This document shows positions 8,802 to 16,908 of a stretch of DNA of 64,000 nt, one piece after another. Origin of the DNA: Exiguobacterium profundum (GTDB lineage Bacteria; Bacillota; Bacilli; Exiguobacteriales; Exiguobacteriaceae); NCBI RefSeq assembly GCF_001909285.1, contig NZ_MRSV01000001.1:1197331-1261330 (forward strand), written 5' to 3'. The position numbers and the translations under genes were made by a program. Below the pieces are notes generated by a model, which was given only the letters and a program-made list of their open reading frames with translations, did no database searches and was not told where the DNA came from. How positions within the stretch are numbered: position 1 is the first letter of the stretch; each line of letters starts with the position of its first letter.

Positions 8802-10451
8802 ATGACATCACCAATTCGATTTGGCGGATTAGCCAGTGGGATCGATACCGATAGTATCATTAAACAAATGATGCAAGCAGAACGAATTCCAGTAGATCGT
8901 TTAGAACAGAAAAAACAATTGACCGAATGGCGGCGTGACTCTTATCGTGAGGTCAACCGTTCACTGTTAGCATTACGAAACAGCGCGGTCGATATGATGT
9001 TCAGCCGAAACTATTACGCAAAAACGGCTTCATCCTCTGATGAATCGCGTGTATCTGTCGTTGCAGGTCCATCAAGTGGAAACGCTTCGCTTACTATCAA
9101 TTCAGCGACGTTGGCTACCTCGGCTTCTCATGTAGCGGTGGCAAATGGTGGAGGCATCACAAATGACACGGCAGTTTCGACACTCGGGTTGGAGGTTGGT
9201 ATTCGGAAACAAACGTTAACTGCGGGAACAACTGAACTCGTAGTGAAACCGCTACCGAATAATCCGCCAACTTTTACGGATAAAGATGGTAATGCGATTT
9301 CGTTAGCACATACGTACGATGCGGCAACTGGGAAGATTACGTTCGATAGTGGAGTGACAATCCCTGAAGGTGCACAAGTCGTGTATGAAGCTGGCTATCA
9401 AGTTCGTTTCCGTAATGAAGACGGTGGAGCTTTACAGACAGTATATGTTGATGAGAATGCTAAGTTTAAAGATCTCGTTACCGCGTTGAATGGCACGAAG
9501 ACGGGAATTAGTGCGTTCTTTGATCAAACTTCAGGGCAGATTTCATTAACACGTAAAGACACGGGCGTGAAATCGATTATCGAATTTGAAGGCACTGCAG
9601 CTAAAGCACTATTTGGTTTAAATGGATCCGTAGCCGGGACGAATGCATCTGTGGATGTGAACGGCATTACGTTGACCCAAAGTTCAAACACCTTTACGAT
9701 TGATAATATGACCATCACATTGAAGTCCTCATTCAATGATGGCACTAAAGTAAACTTGTCCTCTGCGACAGACACTCAAAAAATCTTTGACGGAATTAAA
9801 GGGTTCGTTGATAAATACAATGAGACCATCGACCTCATGAACAAAAAGACACGAGAAGAACGATTCCGTTCGTTTTCACCGTTGACTCAAGCTCAACGTG
9901 ATGAGTTATCTGAAGACGAAATCAAGAAGTGGAAAAAAAAAGCGATGAGCGGTATGCTCCGCGGTGATACGATTTTACGCGGAACCATGGACAATCTTCG
10001 GAGCAAGTGGTCGGGTGCTACAGCTGCATCGAATGACGTCGAGATGTCACGATTGTTCCAAATCGGTCTTTCGACTGGAGCGGATTTCACCAATGGTGGT
10101 AAAATCGAACTCAATGAAGAGAAGCTGAAAGCGGCTATCGAAAAAGATCCGGAGCAAGTATATCAGTTGTTTACAGATGCTGAAACTGGATTATTGCCAC
10201 AAATCCGAGATGCTGCCAAAGATTCGCGCGATACGATTACACGAATCGCAGGAGCGGAAGGTTCTGGCGCACAAACCCATTCGATGGGGAAAGAAATGAC
10301 CGATATTGATTCGCGTATCAAGCGGTTAAATGATTTACTCGTCGATAAAGAAAACGCCTATTACCGTCGTTTCACAGCGATGGAAACAGCGATGAACCAA
10401 GCGAATGCTCAAGCGGCATCGCTGTCACAGTTTTTAGGCGGAGGCATGTAA
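8802..10451 (+). CDS. fliD: Flagellar filament cap protein FliD (hook-associated protein 2)
   Basis: A 549-residue protein starting IRFGGLASGIDTDSIIKQMM, the classic FliD N-terminus, with the FliD_C part (KGFVDKYNETIDLMNKKTREE, SGMLRGDTILRGTMDNLRS, LFQIGLSTG) and a C-terminal heptad segment ending LSQFLGGGM. It forms the cap under which flagellin polymerises. The start ATG 8802 has GGAG seven bases upstream. It is in frame with flaG because the flaG stop is missing. A 9-A run (9933-9941) gives WKKKAM where homologues usually read W-E-E-K-A, another possible artefact. fliS follows after 14 bases. Confidence 0.93.
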   Translation: MTSPIRFGGLASGIDTDSIIKQMMQAERIPVDRLEQKKQLTEWRRDSYREVNRSLLALRNSAVDMMFSRNYYAKTASSSDESRVSVVAGPSSGNASLTINSATLATSASHVAVANGGGITNDTAVSTLGLEVGIRKQTLTAGTTELVVKPLPNNPPTFTDKDGNAISLAHTYDAATGKITFDSGVTIPEGAQVVYEAGYQVRFRNEDGGALQTVYVDENAKFKDLVTALNGTKTGISAFFDQTSGQISLTRKDTGVKSIIEFEGTAAKALFGLNGSVAGTNASVDVNGITLTQSSNTFTIDNMTITLKSSFNDGTKVNLSSATDTQKIFDGIKGFVDKYNETIDLMNKKTREERFRSFSPLTQAQRDELSEDEIKKWKKKAMSGMLRGDTILRGTMDNLRSKWSGATAASNDVEMSRLFQIGLSTGADFTNGGKIELNEEKLKAAIEKDPEQVYQLFTDAETGLLPQIRDAAKDSRDTITRIAGAEGSGAQTHSMGKEMTDIDSRIKRLNDLLVDKENAYYRRFTAMETAMNQANAQAASLSQFLGGGM

Positions 10452-10465
10452 GAGGAGGAGTTTAA

Positions 10466-10840
10466 ATGGTAGCCAATCCATATGCAGCATATCAAAACAA
10501 TGCGGTCACGACCGCAAATCCACAGGAACTGACGCTTATGCTTTATGACGGAGCGCTCAAGTTCATGCGCCTCGCCAAGCTTGCAATCGATCAAGGTAAC
10601 CCTGATTTAAAGAACGTCAACATTCAAAAGACGCAAGCTATCTTTCGGGAACTTCGTCTGACACTCAATAAAGACATCGCTGTCTCAGCGAACTTAGATT
10701 CGCTCTATGACTACATGTGGCGCCGCCTCGTTGATGCGAACGTCAAGAACGATACAGCTATCCTTGACGAGGTACTTGATTTTACGACCGAACTACGTGA
10801 TACGTGGAAGGAAGCGATGAAACTCGCGAAGCAGTCATGA
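10466..10840 (+). CDS. fliS: Flagellar export chaperone FliS
   Basis: A 124-residue four-helix chaperone: NPYAAYQNNAVTTANPQELTLMLYDGALKFM is the diagnostic N-terminal pattern, with RLVDANVKND in the middle. FliS binds the C-terminus of flagellin and prevents early polymerisation. A strong AGAGGAGG ribosome site precedes the ATG. Its stop overlaps the next start (ATGA), so the two are translationally coupled. A divergent paralogue lies at 16232-16612 next to the second flagellin. Confidence 0.95.
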   Translation: MVANPYAAYQNNAVTTANPQELTLMLYDGALKFMRLAKLAIDQGNPDLKNVNIQKTQAIFRELRLTLNKDIAVSANLDSLYDYMWRRLVDANVKNDTAILDEVLDFTTELRDTWKEAMKLAKQS

Positions 10841-11190
10841 GACCGATTGATGAAATCATCTTAAAGACGCAACGCTTGAAAGAACTGCTCGCACAAGTCC
10901 CGGAAGAACCGACGTATGATACATGGATGGAACAAATCCATGAGCTCTTGGATGATCGGGAACAGTTGCTCGCAGCACACGGTCCCGATTTGGAAAAAGC
11001 CGATCAAAAGGTCCTCAGGCAACTCGTCGACGACAGTCAAAAGATTTCTCGTCTAATTGAAGCTGAACACCAGCGTCTAGGGATGACGCTCGGGACAGCC
11101 CGGATGGAACGAAAGACGGTCAAATCGTATGTCGACCCATATGAAGACGTCGATTCTAACTTTTCCGGTCTGTTCGACCAACAGACGTAA
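10837..11190 (+). CDS. fliT: FliT-like flagellar chaperone
   Basis: A 117-residue, largely helical acidic protein directly after fliS with an ATGA overlap, the place where B. subtilis encodes FliT. Seen: KTQRLKELLAQVPEEPTYDTW and DDREQLLAAHG, typical of short FliT chaperones that assist FliD export. Sequence similarity within FliT is low, so the name rests mainly on position, size and helical character. An upstream in-frame start at 10804 lies inside fliS and is less likely. Confidence 0.75.
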   Translation: MRPIDEIILKTQRLKELLAQVPEEPTYDTWMEQIHELLDDREQLLAAHGPDLEKADQKVLRQLVDDSQKISRLIEAEHQRLGMTLGTARMERKTVKSYVDPYEDVDSNFSGLFDQQT

Positions 11191-11220
11191 AAAGCTCGAG
11201 GGCATATGCCTTCGAGCTTT
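11191..11220. terminator. Bidirectional terminator
   Basis: An almost perfect palindrome, AAAGCTCGA to TCGAGCTTT, sits between convergent genes fliT and the DUF3021 gene and can end transcription from both sides. Confidence 0.85.
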
Positions 11221-11224
11221 TGTG

Positions 11225-11602
11225 TTAAGAGGCTTTGACTTGTCGACGCATCCGGATGATGAAATAAGAAGCGGTAAATAAAATCAGACCACTCACCGTG
11301 AAGTTTAAATAGAGACGTGCGGCATCTTGAAGCGATGTGATTGGCGTAGATTGACCGAACCAGAGAAGTGGTAGGATTGTCACGTGCATAACGCCCCAAT
11401 GAATGAAGATTTGTTTCTTGAACGACCACTGTTTGACTTCATAAATAACGCTTGTGAGCCCGAGGAAGAAGGCGACTCCTGCGTAGATAAACATTCCATG
11501 CACAGCCTCTGCATTCCCTGACCACCCTTGATAGAGAGCAAGTATCGCGAATGGCAGCGACCAAATGAGACTCCGTAGTATTCCTTTTTTCAATATTTGC
11601 AT
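11225..11602 (-). CDS. DUF3021-family membrane protein
   Basis: A 125-residue protein with four predicted membrane helices (SLIWSLPFAILALYQG, MFIYAGVAFFLGLTSVI, IFIHWGVMHVTILPLLW, YLNFTVSGLILFTASYFII) and a basic C-terminus, as in DUF3021. These proteins often accompany LytTR regulators, but none is seen here. The start at 11602 is chosen for its AAAGGAAG ribosome site; the longer frame to 11668 has none. The function is unknown. Confidence 0.7.
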   Translation of the reverse strand: MQILKKGILRSLIWSLPFAILALYQGWSGNAEAVHGMFIYAGVAFFLGLTSVIYEVKQWSFKKQIFIHWGVMHVTILPLLWFGQSTPITSLQDAARLYLNFTVSGLILFTASYFIIRMRRQVKAS

Positions 11603-11761
11603 ATGAATCTTCCTTTCATCGAATCGTTGTAAATGTATACGGCTGTGGAAAGGAAAAGTTTCATACAAAGGGTATAGATGAAATGACGTCTGTTTTCCGC
11701 TATAATCGGGTAAACATCAATGTAGCCGTTGCTTCTTTTCTGGAAAGAGGAGGGAAACGAG

Positions 11762-11947
11762 ATGCGTGAGAAAGAGTCCAAACCGATATCGTCACGGAAG
11801 CGCCGTTATTTCGTCTATGGTCCAGAGGGAGCGTACGATGAATACGTCGAACGGGACCCGAAACTCGAGGCGTACGTCGAGGACGATACGCCGTTTGAGG
11901 ATCGTCCCGACCCGTACGAGGAAGAAGAGCTGAAATCAAGAGGATAA
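11762..11947 (+). CDS. Small acidic hypothetical protein
   Basis: A 61-residue, highly charged protein with a basic N-terminus and an acidic C-terminal half, including RRYFVYGPEGAYDEYVERDP. The ATG at 11762 follows a very good AGAGGAGGG ribosome site, and a strong terminator follows, so a real monocistronic gene is likely. I do not recognise a family. Confidence 0.65.
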   Translation: MREKESKPISSRKRRYFVYGPEGAYDEYVERDPKLEAYVEDDTPFEDRPDPYEEEELKSRG

Positions 11948-11955
11948 GTATACAT

Positions 11956-11990
11956 GTCAAGGTCCGATTATGGACCTTGACTTTTATTTT
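11956..11990 (+). terminator. Terminator after the small acidic gene
   Basis: Perfect 10-base stem GTCAAGGTCC/GGACCTTGAC with a 6-base loop followed by TTTTATTTT. Confidence 0.9.
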
Positions 11991-12078
11991 ACCTGGAACT
12001 TTTTCTTAATACGGTACCGTCTGTCAATTCGTTATATTCGTCTTAACACAACATCACTTGGATTAAGAAAAGGGAGAG

Positions 12079-12717
12079 ATGAAGATGAAGATGAACATGA
12101 AACGATTTGGCTTACTGGTGGCGGTACCGCTCGCACTACTTGTCGGTTGTGGGGAAGCAGACGAACTGAAGACGACTGCGACGGATACGGAAGAAGTGGC
12201 AGAGGCGGAAGCGAACGTACCAGAGGAGACGACTGCTGAAGAGGCGGACGTCCAAGAAAGTGAACTCGGTACGAACAAGATCTACATGAAGAATAAGGCA
12301 CTCACGGTCACGGAGACGATGGGTCCGATTCAATTCGCCATCGACAAAGTACAGACGTCACGCCTCACGGTCGCAGAAGCTTATAGCGACTCATTCGATG
12401 GACAAGAAGAGGTGACGGTCGTCGCGATGAACATGTTGGTCGAGAATACGGTCGACGAGACGATGAGCTTCCATCCGAACCAGGCGACACTGGTGACGAA
12501 CACAGGGGAGCAGGTGTCTTCGGACTTATGGTTCTCAGATGACGTCGGTGGAGAATTTTTAGGAAAGGTGAAGAAAGAAGGGAACGTCCTCTTCTTCGTG
12601 AAAGCAAAACCAGAAGAGCTGACGGACTTGAAAGTCGTCATCGATGGACCATTCAACGAGAACTTCGACAAAGTGGCAGAAGACCGCTACGAATATACAA
12701 TTAACGTGACGAAATAA
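12079..12717 (+). CDS. Secreted lipoprotein with a DUF4352-like domain
   Basis: A 212-residue protein with a lipoprotein signal: basic start, hydrophobic LLVAVPLALL and lipobox LVGC (Cys24). A low-complexity acidic linker rich in Glu, Ala and Thr (residues about 25-65) is followed by a beta-rich domain with VTVVAMNMLVENTVDETMSFHP and ATLVTNTGEQVSSD, resembling the Ig-like DUF4352 fold. Four ATG codons lie close together at the start; the first follows AGGGAGAG. It stands alone between terminators. The ligand or role is unknown. Confidence 0.8.
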   Translation: MKMKMNMKRFGLLVAVPLALLVGCGEADELKTTATDTEEVAEAEANVPEETTAEEADVQESELGTNKIYMKNKALTVTETMGPIQFAIDKVQTSRLTVAEAYSDSFDGQEEVTVVAMNMLVENTVDETMSFHPNQATLVTNTGEQVSSDLWFSDDVGGEFLGKVKKEGNVLFFVKAKPEELTDLKVVIDGPFNENFDKVAEDRYEYTINVTK

Positions 12718-12720
12718 GAG

Positions 12721-12750
12721 TAGGCGTGCCGAATAAAATCGGTACGCCTA
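12721..12750 (+). terminator. Hairpin after the lipoprotein gene
   Basis: TAGGCGT and ACGCCTA with inner CCGA/TCGG pair around a short A-rich loop. There is no T run directly after it, so it may be a weak terminator or an mRNA-stabilising hairpin. Confidence 0.5.
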
Positions 12751-12866
12751 GTCTCATGGTTGATTATTACTACACAATAAGCATAGTAGTTAGCATAGAG
12801 AATATGAGAAGGGATTCTCATATTTTGAGAGTTCCTTGTATCTTAATTTTTTCTTTTTTTTTAATC

Positions 12867-13340
12867 TTAATTCTTAATGGGTACATATAAATCGACTTTA
12901 GATTTTCCGTCGGGATCTTCAGCTGGATTGTTCAAATTGAACTCCAAGGTATTTCTAGATTCGTCCACTGAATATTCGCGTTCTGGTAACCATTCTTCAA
13001 AAATATATTTATACGTCTCACTCAGTTTTTCTGGAGTATCGTAGAAATGGTGCACGATGTATTGACCACCTTCTAGCATTTTAAATTGTATCTCCCCGTG
13101 CCCTGTTTTATCAAAGTTTTTAGGAACTGTGACACAAGCATCATGTCTACATTCATGAGGATCAACATCGTTCGGATTATCTAATGAAATACCGATAAAT
13201 TGACTTGATGGAGGGTAAAGGTTGTGTTCCGTCGCCCAATGTATTAATTTCCCCCAATGTTCTTGTGGTTCAAAATAGCTACCCGTACGTCTGATAAATG
13301 CAATTTCAGTCTCAGGCAATTGCTTTAAAGTCATATCCAT
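12867..13340 (-). CDS. GyrI-like small-molecule-binding domain protein
   Basis: A 157-residue stand-alone GyrI-like (AraC effector-binding) domain: PETEIAFIRRTGSY near the start, FIGISLDNPN, HDACVTVP, GGQYIVHHFYDTPEKL and EEWLPEREYSVDE near the end. Such domains bind or hydrolyse small cyclic compounds or act as drug-responsive modules. It has no DNA-binding domain. An AT-rich stretch (12751-12866) without genes lies downstream. Confidence 0.8.
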   Translation of the reverse strand: MDMTLKQLPETEIAFIRRTGSYFEPQEHWGKLIHWATEHNLYPPSSQFIGISLDNPNDVDPHECRHDACVTVPKNFDKTGHGEIQFKMLEGGQYIVHHFYDTPEKLSETYKYIFEEWLPEREYSVDESRNTLEFNLNNPAEDPDGKSKVDLYVPIKN

Positions 13341-13438
13341 TTTGTAACCCCCATTAAGTTGACTGATTCAATTGTCTTGATGTACAAAAAAGTGCTTCAT
13401 TGAAATAATATCTCGTTGAAGTGTTGCAACAGGAATTA

Positions 13439-13939
13439 TTATTTACGCTGATGCGGCAACGGAATCGACAACACATTCCAGTCGCTCCCGGCGAATAGCT
13501 TCGACAGATAGACGATTTGTCCGACATGATACCCATAATGCGACACTTGACGTTCGATCGCGTCAATCACGGAATGCGCTTCCCCTCGAATCATCACGTT
13601 CTTCCCTAAGTCATCTGGTGTCAAATCAGCTAAGACATTATCCAACAGTTGCCAACGCTCGTCCCAAACCTTCATGAGCTCCGCACGGGATAGCTGCTGG
13701 TCCTCGAACTCGGCGTCCCGGTCACGGTCCGGCTTCTCGCCGTCTGTCGTCAAAAAATCGGTCCAACGCGACTTCATGTTATTCGCCATGTGCTGGATGA
13801 TCAGGGCGAGCGAGAGTGTGTCCGGCGCAAGTGTCTTGTGCAGGTCCTCTTCACTCACTTGGACGAGCGCACGCTCAGCGAGTTGTTTCTGGCTTTTAAA
13901 CGTAGCACGTACGGTATCGAGATATTGCGTTTCAAACAT
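13439..13939 (-). CDS. DinB-like DUF1572 family protein
   Basis: A 166-residue four-helix DinB-fold protein with three candidate metal-binding His: IQHMANN and SHYGYHVGQIVYLSK. DUF1572 members resemble bacillithiol transferase-like and stress-related DinB proteins, but the reaction is not known. Ribosome site GAGGAGG precedes the ATG at 13939. Convergent or co-directional neighbours do not clarify its function. Confidence 0.85.
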   Translation of the reverse strand: MFETQYLDTVRATFKSQKQLAERALVQVSEEDLHKTLAPDTLSLALIIQHMANNMKSRWTDFLTTDGEKPDRDRDAEFEDQQLSRAELMKVWDERWQLLDNVLADLTPDDLGKNVMIRGEAHSVIDAIERQVSHYGYHVGQIVYLSKLFAGSDWNVLSIPLPHQRK

Positions 13940-14013
13940 GAAAAGATCCTCCTCTTCGTATGTATCTGCTTTGAATATACCCCATATCTATCCCACTAAA
14001 AATTAAATTAATG

Positions 14014-14166
14014 TTATAGCAATTGAGATTCCATGTGATACATCCTGCAAGACGTCACCGCATAGTCGACATGAGGGTACTGGGTAGTCAATGTTGTGTG
14101 GATCTCTTATTCATCAATTGTGCCGATTGCGTTTGAATGTGAGTGGATGAGTGCGATTTTTTGTAT
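14014..14166 (-). pseudogene. Possible coding remnant between two genes
   Basis: On the minus strand one frame reads protein-like for about 50 codons (IALIHSHSNAIGTIDE, then a TAA at 14107-14109, then EIHTTLTTQYPHVDYAVTSC), without a start codon. It looks like the decayed C-terminus of a gene but I cannot name the family. The rest of 13940-14202 shows nothing else. Confidence 0.25.
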
Positions 14167-14173
14167 TCAAATA

Positions 14174-14196
14174 GTGTGAGACACAAGGTCCCACAC
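14174..14196 (-). terminator. Weak terminator after the DUF2225 gene
   Basis: GTGTG-GAC pairs with GTC-CACAC with one mismatch. Only a short AT tail follows on the minus strand. Confidence 0.45.
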
Positions 14197-14202
14197 TTCT
14201 GA

Positions 14203-14868
14203 TTAGGCATGTTCCAATCGAAACTCTTCCCAATGATCACGGGCCTGGTTTCGGATGCGCTCCGATACTTCTTTACTGCTTAAGAGAATCCCATACCAGC
14301 GGCGCGCGTCCTCGTAGTAGTCGAGCGCGGCCGACAAATCGGCAATCCGCAACATGAGCTGGTCGTACGGTAATCCGGTCCGAATCGGGTCCGTATACGC
14401 TTCTTGCACCTCATTGTATTTATCGAGCGTCCGCTGCATCCATTCCTTTTCAGACGCTGCATCCCCGATCAATCGGTACATCCATACGATTCGCATCCCG
14501 AGCATAGCGATGACAGATGGTTTTTGTCCGCTCAACTGGGCCGTCATGACGGCGAACTTATAGAGAAGGATGACGTGCTCATATGAACGGTCGCCTTTCA
14601 ACACATCCGGATTCACTTGATTGAAGTAGTTCGTCTCAAGCGCTTCTCGGTTATGTTTGCGCACCTTGTCGAACGAGTCGTGAAAGACGAGGTGACAATT
14701 GTCACAGACGGTCGGTTCGTATAAATAAGGATTCGGTCCATCATACGTTGTGTAGCCATCCTTCTCAACTTCGAGTGGACGGATGTGACGTGATAAGACA
14801 CGGTTCGTCTTACTTTCTTGTAAACAATACGGACATTTGACTTTCTTCAAAAACAAATGTTCTGCCAT
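14203..14868 (-). CDS. DUF2225 family protein with zinc-ribbon N-terminus
   Basis: A 221-residue protein. The N-terminal KVKCPYCLQ and CDNCHLVFHDSF give two CxxC pairs, likely a zinc ribbon. The rest is TPR-like helical, with RIVWMYRLIGD and ALDYYEDARRWYG. DUF2225 proteins are of unknown function and are widespread in Bacillota. It is the last gene of a minus-strand run containing yaaR and the second flagellin, nine bases after yaaR, so a surface or motility-linked role is possible but unproven. Confidence 0.85.
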   Translation of the reverse strand: MAEHLFLKKVKCPYCLQESKTNRVLSRHIRPLEVEKDGYTTYDGPNPYLYEPTVCDNCHLVFHDSFDKVRKHNREALETNYFNQVNPDVLKGDRSYEHVILLYKFAVMTAQLSGQKPSVIAMLGMRIVWMYRLIGDAASEKEWMQRTLDKYNEVQEAYTDPIRTGLPYDQLMLRIADLSAALDYYEDARRWYGILLSSKEVSERIRNQARDHWEEFRLEHA

Positions 14869-14877
14869 CTCGACACC

Positions 14878-15321
14878 TCACACATAGACATTGACGAGCA
14901 ATCCGCGAATTTCACCGACTTGGTCGAGTAGGGAAAGGCGAGAGGCCTCACCCGAGATGACCTGATCTGTCAGCGCGAGGAGTTTTTGGTCGACTTGTTC
15001 GACGACCTTATAAATCTTCGCGCGCCCGCGGCGATTGAATCCGCGTTTATCTTCGAGACGGAGTGCCGCGTCAACGGCCTCTTTCATAAAGTCTTTAATC
15101 ATTTGTTTGTATTCGGCAAGCGCTTCGACGGTCTGACTTTCAGCTAGAAGTTCTCCTTGTTCATGAATCGCGGCGATTTGACGTTGGAAGCGTTCATGCT
15201 CTCGATCTTCGCGCTTCTGACCGATCACATTTTGGAAGGAGACACCGGGTTCGACTTCGGCGCGCTTTGCCTTACTTGAGCCGAGGAGCGATTGCGTCTC
15301 CATGATGCGACGAATGTCCAT
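14878..15321 (-). CDS. yaaR: YaaR-like protein (DUF327)
   Basis: A 147-residue helical protein with the DUF327 pattern VSFQNVIGQ near residue 28, EYKQMIKDFMKEAVDAAL, and RGRAKIYKVVEQVDQKLLALTDQV. YaaR has no established function; its place 24 bases after a flagellin gene and in the same direction suggests it belongs to the minor flagellin operon. Ribosome site AAAGGA is seen upstream of the ATG. Confidence 0.85.
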   Translation of the reverse strand: MDIRRIMETQSLLGSSKAKRAEVEPGVSFQNVIGQKREDREHERFQRQIAAIHEQGELLAESQTVEALAEYKQMIKDFMKEAVDAALRLEDKRGFNRRGRAKIYKVVEQVDQKLLALTDQVISGEASRLSLLDQVGEIRGLLVNVYV

Positions 15322-15345
15322 ATGGGCAACCGTCCTTTCTTTAGG

Positions 15346-16248
15346 TTAGTTCAATAATTGTAACACGCCTTGCGGCAATGCGTTCGACTGGGCAATCATC
15401 GCCATGCCGGACTGGTTCAAAATGTTTAGACGTGCGAAGTCCATCATTTCACGGGCCATGTCGGCATCACGTATTCGTGACTCAGACGCCGTTAAGTTTT
15501 CTGAGCCGATGGCGACGACGCTGACGTTCGCCTCCAAGCGATTTTGGATGGCTCCGAGTTTTGAACGTTCGAGTGACACTTTGTTGATGGCTGCATCGAA
15601 TTTCGAAATGGCATCACCCGCATCCTCAGGTGTCAATACACTCAATGCATAATACGTTTCAGTGGGTGTCGTCGAATCGTTGTCATGGTCGACGGTAGGA
15701 AGTTCTCCGCCACCGGGTGTCGTCATCGTGATATTGAGTGCATGCGCCCGCATATCTTCCACATTTAAGATGACGGCTTCATTGTTACCTGCACCGATTT
15801 GGAAGAATAACGTATTATTGCCTTGCATGTATTCGCCATTCATAATTTTCTTTGAGTTGAATTCCGTCGTTTCGGCAATTCGTGTCACTTCGGCAGTCAA
15901 CGCGTTAATTTCTTCCTGGACAGCTTTGGCGTCGTCTTCACTGAGCGTTCCATTTGCTGATTGAACCGATAATTCACGCATCCGTTGGAGAAGGGCGTGT
16001 GTTTCGTTCATCCCGCCTTCGAGTGTCTGCGTGAGTGAGATACTGTCGAGCGTGTTGCGTTCTGCCATCGAGAGCGAGTCGAGGCGCATCCGCATTTTCT
16101 CTGAGATGGCGAGTCCTGCCGCATCATCAGATGCCTTGTTGATGCGAATCCCACTTGAGAGGCGATCCATCGTTTTTTTCATTGACGTTTGATTCAGGGA
16201 AAGAGATGTATACGCTTTTAATGCTTGGACGTTATTCGTAATTTTCAT
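15346..16248 (-). CDS. Second, divergent flagellin
   Basis: A 300-residue flagellin with an intact N-terminal D0/D1 (MKITNNVQALKAYTSL, MDRLSSGIRINKASDDAAG) and C-terminal D1/D0 (LGAIQNRLEANVSVVAIGSEN, RDADMAREMMDFARLNIL, GVLQLLN). The central region (about residues 175-210) is very short with Gly, Thr and Asp, so no large surface domain exists. It differs from the flagellin at the window start. The start at 16248 overlaps the end of the upstream fliS paralogue by 17 bases, so synthesis is likely coupled to that chaperone. The longer frame to 16446 is only a shadow of fliS. Confidence 0.92.
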   Translation of the reverse strand: MKITNNVQALKAYTSLSLNQTSMKKTMDRLSSGIRINKASDDAAGLAISEKMRMRLDSLSMAERNTLDSISLTQTLEGGMNETHALLQRMRELSVQSANGTLSEDDAKAVQEEINALTAEVTRIAETTEFNSKKIMNGEYMQGNNTLFFQIGAGNNEAVILNVEDMRAHALNITMTTPGGGELPTVDHDNDSTTPTETYYALSVLTPEDAGDAISKFDAAINKVSLERSKLGAIQNRLEANVSVVAIGSENLTASESRIRDADMAREMMDFARLNILNQSGMAMIAQSNALPQGVLQLLN

Positions 16249-16612
16249 AACGGTTTCCTCCAGTCGTGACAGGTTGGGTCTTGGCACGCTCCATTGCTTC
16301 ACCCCATGTTTGATCGAGGTCGCTTGCGAGCGTATGTAGTTCGGCGATTTTTTCCTTATCCTTGTCGATGATAGCTTCGACGCTGGCGTTTGCCATATAT
16401 AGATAAATTTCATCCAGTTGAGCCGCGATAATCCCGCCGCCGTCATGGAGTCCTTGGTGAAGTTTGACTAAAAGTTCACGGGCTTGACGAAGATGACGGT
16501 TTCGTTCGGCAATCGTCGAATCTTGCGCATGTTTATAGTGATAGACGAGTGCGTGAAGCATCGCCTGAGTCAGCTCTTCCGGCCTCATTTCATATAATTG
16601 GGTTGAATTCAT
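16232..16612 (-). CDS. fliS: FliS paralogue paired with the second flagellin
   Basis: A 126-residue FliS-fold protein: STQLYEMRPEELTQAMLHALVYHYKHA replaces the usual Y-x-x-x-N-P-x-E-L-x-L-M-L-Y-D pattern, and LDEIYLYMANASVEAIID matches the FliS core. It lacks the typical N-terminal NPYxxY motif, so it is diverged. It overlaps the flagellin start downstream and the flhB-like gene upstream, which supports a chaperone role for this flagellin. Confidence 0.8.
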   Translation of the reverse strand: MNSTQLYEMRPEELTQAMLHALVYHYKHAQDSTIAERNRHLRQARELLVKLHQGLHDGGGIIAAQLDEIYLYMANASVEAIIDKDKEKIAELHTLASDLDQTWGEAMERAKTQPVTTGGNRYENYE

Positions 16613-16899
16613 CTTTGTTCTCCTTTGATCGAATCAAGTTCCTCTATCAACAACAACACTTCTGCCATCACATCATAAAGTTGGGGTGGGATGGCGTCTC
16701 CTAGGTCAAGGTCGAGCAAATGGCCAAGCAAGGAATGGTCGTTCTCGACCGCTACTCCTCGGGCACGTGCTTCCTGTAAAATCTTTTCAGCGATGGCTCC
16801 GGTCCCGCGGGCGACGATGACGGGCGCTTTATCCGTCGTTTCATCATAGCGGACGACCGCGGCCGTCTTACGTTTCGTCAAATCCATGCGTTGGTACAT
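16609..16899 (-). CDS. ylqH: FlhB C-terminal-domain homologue (YlqH-like)
   Basis: A 96-residue protein matching the soluble C-terminal domain of FlhB/YscU export switch proteins: AAVVRYDETTDKAPVIVARG, ILQEARARGVAVENDHSLLGHLL and IPPQLYDVMAEVLLLIEELD. The membrane domain and the NPTH autocleavage motif are absent (NPTH position reads ETTD or similar). B. subtilis YlqH is the same kind of stand-alone protein; its role is unclear, perhaps substrate switching in flagellar export. It overlaps fliS by four bases (ATGA). Confidence 0.85.
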   Translation of the reverse strand: MYQRMDLTKRKTAAVVRYDETTDKAPVIVARGTGAIAEKILQEARARGVAVENDHSLLGHLLDLDLGDAIPPQLYDVMAEVLLLIEELDSIKGEQR

Positions 16900-16908
16900 C
16901 GGGACCTC

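Noticed and set aside
16249-16446. Longer N-terminus for the second flagellin (start 16446)
   Set aside because: The extra residues overlap fliS2 out of frame and look unlike flagellin; the ATG at 16248 gives the standard MKITNN-type start.
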